DNA of 64,000 bases from Vitellaria paradoxa (Eukaryota > Streptophyta > Magnoliopsida > Ericales > Sapotaceae): contig CM034236.1 in assembly GCA_019916065.1 (NCBI GenBank), positions 25,306,358 to 25,370,357 of the forward strand, written 5' to 3'. The notes below the pieces were generated by a model. The model ran no database searches and had not been told where the DNA came from. It was given only the letters and a program-made list of their open reading frames with translations. The position numbers were made by a program, and so were the translations under genes. Positions 11,921 through 20,639 of this stretch are shown here, in pieces. Every line of letters starts with the position of its first letter. Within the stretch, counting starts at the first letter, position 1.

Positions 11921-12356
11921 GTTCTTGGTTCAACAAATCAAGAATGGGTAGTTCACCAAAAACCTTAGGATGTTCGTAGACCTTTTGCATGAGTTATGAA
12001 AGCTCATGCGTAAGAATCTACCATATTAAAAGCTATTTTAACTTGTTTCGAAAACATTCGAAACCGAAAATCTTTAACCACACTCGTTTGAAGTCACTGG
12101 TATGGGTTTTCGAATATAACTATTTGCATACTTTCGAACAAGGTGAAAAATAGGTTTCGAATTTATTTCTAGTTTCGTTTGTTTGAAAAACTTTCAGAAA
12201 CAAAGGTCTTTAACCATATCCGCTTGATATCACTGGTATTGACATTTGATTAAAATATTTTTAACACTTTTCGAATTAAACCCTAATCTAGTTTTGAATA
12301 AAAACATCCCAAGGTAAAGTAGTGAACTACCCGGACTTGAAAGTTGGATCAAGAAC
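11921..12356 (+). ncRNA. Predicted structured leader RNA, family A copy 1
   Basis: Three nested pairs of arms: P1 11921-11934 with 12343-12356 (GTTCTTGGTTCAAC/GTTGGATCAAGAAC), P2 11946-11956 with 12322-12332 (GGGTAGTTCAC/GTGAACTACCC), and P3 11962-11972 with 12305-12315 (ACCTTAGGATG/CATCCCAAGGT). Inside lie a hairpin at 11976-12021 and two copies of a repeat of about 125 bp. The same arms recur at 17749-18184, 21386-22040, 23003-23644, 30082-30723 and 32563-32998, with compensatory changes between families. That it folds as RNA is inferred from this pattern. Its function is unknown. Confidence 0.6.
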
Positions 12357-12683
12357 CTTTTTAGTATTGTGCTTGTTATTTAATTTAATTTATGAGTTGA
12401 TTTATTCACTTTAGAATTTAGAGTAAATGCTTTGTTGCACTTTAAAATGAATTTCTTTAATTAATATTTAATTCAGTTAGAACCTAAAACAAAAGTTTGA
12501 GTTGTTGAAAAATTAGTTTAAATTAATTTAGGTTCAGCTACTAACTAAGAGAACAAGTCTAGAGTTTTTAACAAAGCCCTCCCTGTGGATTCGACCTCGG
12601 ACTCATCGAGTTTTAAAACTACGACTGCCCTCTTGCACTTGAGAGGTACAACCCGAAACACTTTTTAGGATTGGTCAAGTTTT

Positions 12684-12701
12684 TGACACCGTTGCCGGGG
12701 A
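12684..12701 (+). other. Primer-binding site (tRNA-Asp type), element A
   Basis: TGACACCGTTGCCGGGGA starts six bases after the LTR end. It matches the complement of the plant tRNA-Asp 3' end (TGGCGCCGTTGCCGGGGA) except at two positions. This primer is characteristic of the Athila/Tat branch of Ty3/gypsy elements. Confidence 0.85.
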
Positions 12702-12936
12702 GGGCAACTAAGCGCTAGACATGGGAGTTAAGAGGAGTTCACTTGAGAAACTAGGTGAATTGTTCTTTTCCTCCATTTCTTTATTAGTAGTTTTCTTTCT
12801 TTTGCATTGTAACATATTCATTTGCATATCATCTAATCTAGCTTGCATGTTAATTAATTTAGGTTGCATTTTAGTATAAATTTTTTTTCTTTCATTTTGT
12901 TTTCATTCTTTTTTTTTTTTTTTTTGCTTTCTTGTC

Positions 12937-13852
12937 ATGGATATTAGTTTTAGTGACTTCACTCATGGTCCTTTTAATGCCCAAGTCTACATAGAGTCTC
13001 TAGGTGACCAATTTGGATATGACTATACATTAGAGACCTATCACCAATTACCCCAGTTCTTCGTGCATGAGGAGGAAGACCCATGTCTTCACCTTGATTG
13101 GTTTGAGGCAACGTGTGGTTTATGTGATGATGTTAGAAAGAGTGAGAGACTTAGGTTCATGTTTTTTCCTTTATCATTGCAAAGTGTGGCTGGTGATTGG
13201 TGTTATGCTGTAAGTGAATGGGTCTATACTTGGGAGCAATTTCATCAAGCTTTTATTGAACATTTCCTCCCTATTTATCAAACCTTCACCCATGGTCTTC
13301 AAATCAAAAATTTTTATTGGAAGAAGGGTGAAGTATTTTATAAAAGTTGGGAGAGATTTAACAATCTTTTTGGAAACATTCCCAAGTCACGGATTAGAGT
13401 TAGGAGACATTGTAGCTATATTATATAATGTTCTATCCAGTGATTTACACCAGGTGGTTGATATAGCCTTAGGTAGGGAATTTCTTAACCTCACCCCGGG
13501 TGAGGCATGGTCATTCCTTGAACTTTTCTATGAACACACCAGACCACAGAGAAGACTTGAGCCTAATTTTGAATCTCATGCATTTAAAAGCTACACTGAA
13601 CCTTCCCCATATACTCCTACTTTACTTGATCTCCATAATCCATCCTTTAGAAGTAGTACATGCATGGAGAATGATTATTTTGCCTATCCCAACCTTGTTC
13701 CACTCACTGAGAGTCAGTATGTGGTACCTCGGGATTATTGGCCTTGTGAACCTAATGATGCGCAATTGGAGGATACTTTTTATCAATTTATGCAACATCA
13801 AACGATGATCAATAATAATTTGTCAGGGTCTTTTGATGATTTTAAAGAATAA
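12937..13852 (+). pseudogene. gag: Gag-like protein of element A, one frameshift
   Basis: The first frame starts MDISFSDFTHGPFN at 12937 and carries the retrotransposon Gag core. Landmarks are DWFEATCGLCDDV, then RLRFMFFPLSLQSVAGDW, and FIEHFLP followed by FYKSWERFNNL. After a frameshift near 13385 it continues as LELGDIVAILYNVL and LTPGEAWSFLELFYEHT up to the stop at 13850. This is the order seen in Athila/Tat Gag proteins. No CCHC zinc knuckle is visible, unlike the Gag of element B. A stop at 13850-13852 separates it from a continuing frame (13853-14470) and is probably a mutation within one longer protein. Confidence 0.75.
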
Positions 13853-14688
13853 GTGTCTAGGTCCTTCGATGATATTAGAGGGCAAATTTCTAGGATGTTA
13901 ACACAAGCAATAAGCATGATTGAGTCATCAACCTCAGGCACTACCTTAAGCACCAAGTGGGACAATTGCCTTGACTACATTGGGGATAACATTTGCAATG
14001 AGCATCTTTCTCATACTCCTTTGGATATTCCCATTCAGGATGTTCCTTTACCACTTACTGAGAGTCAGGGAGACATACAATTCTTTCCTACTACCAAGCT
14101 TGATGCTCAACCTACCCCAATCACCCCAGACCTTATTGAGAGTCCTTTGACTCCAACTGAGCATTTGAATGCCACATGGCCCGAGGAACATATCATTAAG
14201 TCAGTTGACCCTAGTTCACTCCACTACACAACCGAGGTTGAGAGTGGTGCACACCTCTCATCTCCTGACTTAGTCCCATCCAAAAGTCTTACTATGGGAA
14301 TTGTGAGTGACTACCATGAGATCGACCATCATTGGGGAGAGGTAGTAGACACGAGGAAGGCTTACATTGACTTTTTGGCTGTTGAGAGATCATTCAAACC
14401 CACCATTCCCACACCCATAGATTTCTTGGGCATTGAAAGACTTATTGAACCCACCATTCCACATCCATAGATTTCTTGGGTATCAAGAGACTAATTGAGC
14501 CAACCATGTCCACACCTGCACTTACACTTTGGCCACATCCGAGGTTTCAAGAACCTCACTTGGCCTTTCATTCCCTGGTGTGTTTTACACCTAGAAAGCA
14601 TCCATATTCAGTGCTTCATGGGCCCGTAGAGAACATTTTATTTCTTAAACCATTTATGGATGCATGGGATAGAGAGGGTGTTGGATAA
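13853..14688 (+). pseudogene. C-terminal extension of element A Gag with repeated tail
   Basis: The frame continues in phase from 13853 (SFDDIRGQISRMLTQ) as a Pro/Ser/Thr-rich region. It then enters a repeated unit of about 17-19 residues, IDFLGIERLIEPTIP, present about three times (14368-14515) and broken by a stop near 14470. The end, NILFLKPFMDAWDREGVG at 14632-14688, closely resembles the last residues of the element B protease frame (NILFLKLFGKAWKRLGVG). No enzyme motif is present. The function is unknown. Because pol is missing, this tail occupies the position where protease would start. Confidence 0.65.
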
Positions 14689-16999
14689 CACTTTTTGTCT
14701 TCATTTCATTTGTACATAGTAGATTAGATTTTTCATTTTCTTATTTTCATAGTGCTTTTTAATTTGATTCTCTTCCTTTATTTTCTTTTATTTTATTTTT
14801 ATTTCTTCTTTCGTACTAACCATTTTTCTTGTCTTATTTTCATTTCATTTTATGTCTAACCTTTTCTTTTGAATAGTTTCTTTTGTTTTCTTCAAATAAG
14901 AAAGCTCTTGAGGTAATACCCTTCCTCTCCTTCTTATTTAATCTTGCACTTTCAATTTTGGTACTCCATTATATATAATTGCTGTTGTTGGGAGTGCTGT
15001 AGAATCTAGGTTGGGGGGTGTTTTGGGTGATGCCTTAAGGGGCTTGAATAATGGGTGCATGCTTGGTTTAATTTGTGCTATGTTCTTATTTGTGCCTTTT
15101 GTGGCTATTATTTCATGCTCATCATCATGCTCACTTTGTACACTACAGACCCACTTATGCATTATAGTTTTCACATTGAGGACAATGTTTAGTCTAGGTT
15201 GAGGGGCAGAGTTCGCATGATGACACTTTGTGCCAAAATTGTCAAATTTTTCAAAATTTGAGCATTTTTTAGCTTAAATACATGAATTTAGCACATTTAT
15301 ACTTACATGTCAACCTTTTTGGTTTGGTCAATGGTGAATTTGAGTGAGAAAGTAATAAGTGAGTTTTGTTTAAGTATTAATAGGAGACATAATTCAAGTG
15401 GAGTGTGTGATAACTTTGTGCATTTTTGGACTATCATGGTGAAAAGTTTATGTGCTTAGGAGTAGACTTTATTTGATATTGGTTACTTGAGCATCTTTGG
15501 ACTAGGTAGAGACTTATACCCCTTAATTGTGAGCTTTTGAGCCTATTATTTCTTTTTCTTGAGGGGTTGCACATAATCACAGCTCTTTTGCTCTTCACTT
15601 CGATTTTCAATGCGCTAATTGCATCACACACACTTGCATGATTTTCACTTGGCACATTATGAGTTGTTGCAAGCTTTGAACATGATGCTAGGCTATCTTT
15701 GCTATTGTTGGGCCTTTTTATCCTTGATATGAAATTGTCCTAGGAACTAACTTGAAGCCTTTTAATAAAGTGTGTGATATATATATATATATATATATTT
15801 TGGCTCCCACCTTATATATTATCCCTTAACCTTGATCACACACTTTTAAGCCTTACCCTCACATGTTTTGGGTTGTGAAAAGTGCCTCAATGTCAGTGAT
15901 GTGAGTGGGGGTTGGGAATGGAAACTTTTGAGAGCATATTGAGAGGGAATATTGGGTGGAGAATTCAGCTTATATTTGTTTCATTATTTCAAAAAAAAAA
16001 AAAAAAAGAGAGAAAAAAAAGAAAAAAAAGAAAAAAAGAAAAAAAAAAAGAAAAAAATGAAAAAAAAAGTCTGTCATTCATTTTTGCTTATGTAATTTTG
16101 GGACTTGTGCATTATATTATAATTTTTTGAGAATGTCCCATGAGTTGTTTGTAAGTTAGTGAATAAGGTTCTTGTTGTAGTTCTTCTTAGGGTTGGAAAA
16201 GAAATGGGTAGTTTGGGACTTGTGTGCACTTGAACATCTTTATCCCAAGACATGTGCTTTGATTTCCATATCATCCATTGTTAACCATTACCCCTGGCCA
16301 AGTTACAACCAAAACAAAGACCTAGTGGATTCTAAGCAAGCAACTCTTGTATTGTGCATGTAGTGGCATTGTGTAGGTTGTGTGGTGTGATCTCTTACAT
16401 ATGCATTGAAACATGGTTAGGAGCTATCCACTTTGAGTTTCATTTTAATTCATTCACATTTTATGGAGTTATGTGCAACTAGGATAGCATTTTTTGCTAA
16501 TAGGAATGTGTGAACCCTTGATGAGTGAATTTCTTTCTATGAGTGGAATCCTGTGAGCTTTTAAAGTCAAAACTTAGTTTCGTTTATGCCCTTGAGACCT
16601 TGTTGAATAAATGAAACAATTTTGCACACATGCTCTTTCTACTTTGATAGTCCATGCATTTATGCTTAACACTTGGGAATTACACATGATATTTAGGTTT
16701 TGTAACTTATTGAGCTTGAGCTTAATTCATTTTTGATCTTGATCACTTTTTGACACTTTGAGACCATGCCATAGAATTTTGTGGGTAGATTCACTGCAAA
16801 CCCTCACGAGACCTTACTCGTCCACTAGGGGGAACCTAGGGGTTTAAAGGGCTTGCTACATGTAGCTAAGTGTAGCCGTGTTTCCAACGAAAAGAGAAAT
16901 AGGATAGTAGTTGCATCTCATTTTTAATAAAGAACATTGTGCATCTCATTTTAATAAAAGAGCATTGCTAAGGACTAGCAATGTTCAAGTTGGGGGGTG
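14689..16999 (+). other. Non-coding 3' internal region of element A
   Basis: About 2.3 kb without a credible frame between the tail stop and the polypurine tract. It is homologous throughout to 24381-26672 (minus strand) of element B. Both hold, in the same order, a TA microsatellite (15778-15799 here) and a GAAA-type purine tract (15990-16068 here). The GGGTTTAAAGGGCTTGCTAC and GCTAAGGACTAGCAATG blocks before the PPT are shared as well. The K-rich reading frame across the purine tract is low complexity and not a gene. Confidence 0.7.
16988..16999 (+). other. Polypurine tract of element A
   Basis: AGTTGGGGGGTG directly precedes the 3' LTR start TGATTACACTT. The same AGTTGGGGGGTG stands before the 3' LTR of element B on the minus strand (24381-24392). 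Confidence 0.75.
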
Positions 17000-18505
17000 T
17001 GATTACACTTAAAAAGTGTAATTACAAACTCCCTATTCTTATACTTATTATTGCATTTGGATAAGTAAACTTGAAGTTTTAGTGTTATCTTGTCATTTAC
17101 GCTTCCATCTTTCTAATTGCAGGGAAAATGACAAAGAGATTGAAGTTTATAGCCATGGAAACAGTCTAGAGGATGAAGAAAAAGTCACGCTTCAAACCTT
17201 GCCTTGGGTGAGCAAGACTAGCCTAAAGACTCTTTATGAAGAAGGAAAAGAAGCAACAAAAAAGATACTTGGGGGTCGGGACCGTCCATTCTAATGGTCA
17301 GGACCACAGTAAGCTGAACATGAGAAAATACCATTCTGTGGTCCCGACCACCTCTTTAAACGGTCGGGAGCCCCATGAATCCAGAAAACCGAGTTCTGAA
17401 GGCCGCCTCTTAGGGTTTCAGGCAACTATATAAAGAACCTAATGCACGGCCGCAGGGAGAACTTCTTTTACATTTTTTTTCTGAGATACTTAGAGAGATT
17501 AGATTAGTTTTAGATTAATTTAGAGAGTATTTTTACATGATTGAAGATTGTTAATGGAGGCACTTGGAGCTTTTCTTCTTTATTGCTGTGATGTTGAATA
17601 GTTTTCTTTCCGAACGATTTTAGCTGTAAGTTCTATTTCGTTATGTTCTTTAATAGCATGTTTCGTTTATTTCAGAGAATAGATCAATTGGTTGAGTGCT
17701 TGTTGATTGTTTTCATTTTGTTTAAATTGGTTGTAGTGTAAAACCCTAGTTCTTGGTTCAACAAATCAAGAATGGGTAGTTCACGAAAAACCTTGGGATG
17801 TTCGTAGACCCTTCGCATGGGTTGTGAGAACTTATGCGTAAGAATCTACCATATTAAAATATATTTTAACTTGTTTTGAAAACATTCAAAACCGGAAATC
17901 TTTAATCACACTCGTTTGAAGTCACTGGTATGGGTTTTCAAATATAACTGTTTACATACTTTCTAATAAGGTTAAAAATAGGTTTCGAATTCATTTCTAG
18001 TTTCGCTTATTTGAAAAACTTTCAGAAACAAAGGTCTTTAACCATATCCGCTTGAGATCACTGGTACTGACCTTTGATTAAAATATTTTTAACACTTTTC
18101 GAATTAAACCCTAATCTAGTTTTGAATAAAAACATCCCAAGGTAAAATAGTGAACTACCCGGACTTGAAAGTTGGATCAAGAACCTTTTTAGTATTGTGC
18201 TTGTTATTTAATTTAATTTATGAGTTGATTTATTCACTTTAGAATTTAGAGTAAATGCTTTGTTGCACTTTAAAATGAATTTCTTTAATTAATATTTAAT
18301 TCAGTTAGAACCTAAAACAAAAGTTTGAGTTGTTGAAAAATTAGTTTAAATTAATTTAGGTTCAGCTACTAACTAAGAGAACAAGTTTAGAGCTTTTAAC
18401 AAAGCCCTCCCCGTGGATTCAACCTCGGACTCACCGAGTTTTAAAACTACGACTGCCCTCTTGCACTTGAGAGATACAACCCGAAACACTTTTTAGGGTC
18501 GGTCA
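17000..18505 (+). repeat. 3' LTR of element A
   Basis: 1,506 bp, colinear with the 5' LTR with scattered substitutions. It is followed at once by TSD CCTAG (18506-18510). The structured-leader arms are 17749-17762/18171-18184, 17774-17784/18150-18160 and 17790-17800/18133-18143. Here P3 is a perfect ACCTTGGGATG/CATCCCAAGGT, whereas the 5' LTR copy has one mismatch. Confidence 0.9.
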
Positions 18506-19407
18506 CCTAGCAGTTACTTTAGGCAATAGGTTAACTACCTTAGTCAATTGTGTTGGTGCAGTGATTTCTTCTCCTTCTCTTTTTCTAGCTTTAGTGTTAT
18601 ATGTTCCTTCTTTTCCTTTTAATTTGATGTCAATTAGCCAACTTACCAAGAACCATAATTGTTTAGTAATATTCTTTCCTAATTCTACTTTTTCAAATTA
18701 ATGTTTCTAAAATCTTCTATGGTGATGCTGTTTTAACTGCATGTTATTTAATCAATCACATGCCCTCTTTTGTTCTCAAAGGATTAACTCCTCATTTTGT
18801 GTTCCTTTGTAAACCTTTATTTTCTCTTCAACCACGAAAATTTGGGCGTATTTTATTTGTTCATTAGCTTGCTCTTAGGACTGACAAATTGGATGTTTAT
18901 GCTCATAAGTGTATTTTTTTGGGGTGTTCTAGGTTACAAAAGCGCTATTCTTTGTAGTCATTTTCTTCACCGATTCCTTGTTTATGCAGATGTCACTTTC
19001 TTTAAGTTTACCTCATTCTTCTCTCGCCCTCAATCTCAATCTATGCCTTTATCCCAATTGAGTCTATTTCAGCTAGTCACTGTACTCCTTTGAGTCCATC
19101 TAGTTGTTTGTCTCGTGCTGATTTGCAAGTATACACTAGGCGTCAATAGTGACTACTCCACCACCTGCTTCCTATGCTTCGCCACCAACTCTTCCCATGC
19201 TGCCTGCTCTTGTAAGTGATTTTGATATTCCTATTGCTCTTTGGAAGGGTAGATGTTCTTGTACTTTTCATCCTATCTCTAATTTTGTGTCATATGATAT
19301 ATTATCACCCTCATTTCATTCATTTGTTACATCTTTATCTTTTGTTTCTATTCCCAACACTGTTTTGAAGTACTTTCTCACCTTTGGTGGCATTCGACTA
19401 TAGAAAA
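18506..19407 (+). pseudogene. pol: copia protease-integrase piece with large deletion
   Basis: From 18511 the frame reads VTLGNRLTTLV, then FPFNLMSISQLTKNHNCLVIFFPNSTF, the region between protease and the integrase zinc finger. At about 18700 it jumps to GDAVLTACYLINHMPSFVL and then KLDVYAHKCIFLGCSRLQKRY, the C-terminal end of integrase. The HHCC finger and DDE core are missing, which suggests a deletion of several hundred bases. A linker to RT (about 19160-19400) ends near SIPNTVL and is cut by the TRIM at 19408. Confidence 0.7.
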
Positions 19408-19620
19408 TGTTAGAAGTTGTCTCATATCGACCCATTAGAAAAGTTATTCTCCCCCATATTAGAGATGGACTTCTCTCATCTAAATACCTAGGCTTTGAGA
19501 TTGAGATCTTTCCTCTTATATGTAGTCAAGCTTCTTTACATGGTATCAGACCTGGTTTTCAACAGAGCTTCACCACAATCCACACTATGCCCATGTCCAT
19601 GCGGGCTAACGTGAGTCAAT
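19408..19620 (+). mobile_element. TRIM-like LTR fragment with primer-binding site
   Basis: A 133-bp LTR-like segment runs from TGTTAGAAGTTGTCTCATAT to CTTCTTTACA (19408-19540). It is followed directly by TGGTATCAGACC, a tRNA-Met-type primer-binding site, and about 70 bp of internal sequence. It matches the TRIM at 33799-34260. No second LTR is seen, and part of the copia RT start is lost at its right edge, so the copy is truncated. Confidence 0.6.
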
Positions 19621-20639
19621 GATTGGTTATCGTTGGGTCTATACTGTCAAGATTCATCTTGATAGTAATATGAATAGGTTAAAGGCATGTTTTGTCACAG
19701 ATAGGGTATACTCAGGTTTATGGTTTGGATTTCTCTGAGTCATTTTCTCTTGTTGCTAAGATTACATTTGTTCGTCTTATTATCTCTCTAGTTGCAATCT
19801 ATCATTAGTATTTACACTAACTTGATGTGAAAAATGCCTTTTTTCATAGTGATCTGGCTGAGGAAGTTTATATGGAGCAACCTTTTGGGTTTGTTGCTTA
19901 GGGGGAGTTTGGGTTGGTTTGTAAGCTGAAGAAATCATTATATGGCTTGAAACAGTCTCCTTAAGCATAGTTTGGCTGATTTAATACTATTATCATTGAA
20001 TTTTGCCTAGTTCATTGTGGAGTTGTTCATTCAATATTTTGTCATCAATTTTCTAAAGGAAGAATTTGGCTCCTCATGTATGTGAATGACATTATTATCA
20101 TAGGTGATGATTCATAAGGTATTACTAACGTAAAGTTATCCCTTCAAAGTAAATTTAGTAACAAGAATTTGGGACCATTGAAATACTTTTTGGGAATTGA
20201 GGTTTCTTAGTCACATATAGATATTTCTCTGTCTCAAAGAGAGTATGTTCTTGATTTGTTGACTGAGACAAGTATGTTAGATTTTAACCCTATGGCCACT
20301 CTAATGGATCTAATACCAAGTTAGTTGCTAATTGAGGAGAATTGTTATATGATCCTAGCCAATACTGAAAGTTAGATGGAAAGCTAGACTATTTGACAAT
20401 CACCAGACCTAATATATCTTTTTCAATGAGTGTGATTAGTCAGTTCTTAAAATTTTCTCATAGTGGTCATTGGGATGCTATTCAGATTCTGAGATACTTT
20501 AAAGGTGCACCTAGTAAAGGCTTATTGTACAAAGACAATGGACACAATTTAGTTTAGGGGGTACACTGATGTAAATAAGGCTAGGTCACTATTAGATAGA
20601 CGATCTACTATCAGGTATTGTATCTTTGCTGGAGGTAAT
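19621..20639 (+). pseudogene. pol: copia reverse transcriptase, decayed
   Basis: RT landmarks are in order on the plus strand. IGYRWVYTVKIHLDSN is followed by RLKACFVTDR, then EEVYMEQPFGFV, KLKKSLYGLKQSP and MYVNDIIITGDD, where the catalytic YVDD has become YVND. NLGPLKYFLGIEV and TRPNISFSMSVISQFL lead towards RNase H, and the frame stops at YCIFAGGN where the solo LTR is inserted. Many frameshifts and stops are present. Loss of the first catalytic Asp of YVDD shows the enzyme could not work even without them. Confidence 0.8.
20635..20639 (+). repeat. Target-site duplication GTAAT, left copy
   Basis: GTAAT here and at 22449-22453 flank the solo LTR 20640-22448 exactly. Removing the insert restores the copia RNase H frame YCIFAGGN-LVS. 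Confidence 0.9.

Larger units (their letters stand above)
11173..12677 (+). repeat. 5' LTR of element A
   Basis: 1,505 bp from TGATTACACTT to GGTCA. It begins with a terminal hairpin (ATTACACTT/AAGTGTAAT) and then has a splice-acceptor-like CTAATTGCAG near 11296. GGTCGGGACC-type inverted motifs lie at 11450-11550, and a TATATAAAG box is at 11600-11608. The leader downstream of the TATA box holds the long-range helix arms (11921-12356). The 3' 120 bp, including TTCGACCTCGGACTC and a GCACTTGAGAGG stretch, is shared with the B-type LTRs. Confidence 0.9.
11173..18505 (+). mobile_element. Element A: gag-only LTR retrotransposon (Athila/Tat-like)
   Basis: A full-length element of 7,333 bp. It has two LTRs (11173-12677 and 17000-18505), TSD CCTAG, a tRNA-Asp-type primer-binding site at 12684 and a polypurine tract before 17000. 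The 4.3 kb internal region codes only for a Gag-like protein and a short tail (12937-14688), followed by 2.3 kb of non-coding DNA. There is no protease, RT, RNase H or integrase, so it is non-autonomous, like the gag-bearing elements described in plants as TR-GAG. The LTRs differ from each other at a few percent of sites, so it is older than element B. It interrupts the copia element. Confidence 0.9.

Noticed and set aside
12684..12701. tRNA gene
   Set aside because: Only an 18-base complement to the tRNA 3' end, as used for primer binding. No cloverleaf surrounds it.
15990..16130. Lysine-rich open frame over the GAAA tract of element A (and its twin frames at 25204-25460)
   Set aside because: Pure low-complexity purine repeat. 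The frame exists only because AAA/AAG/GAA triplets lack stops.
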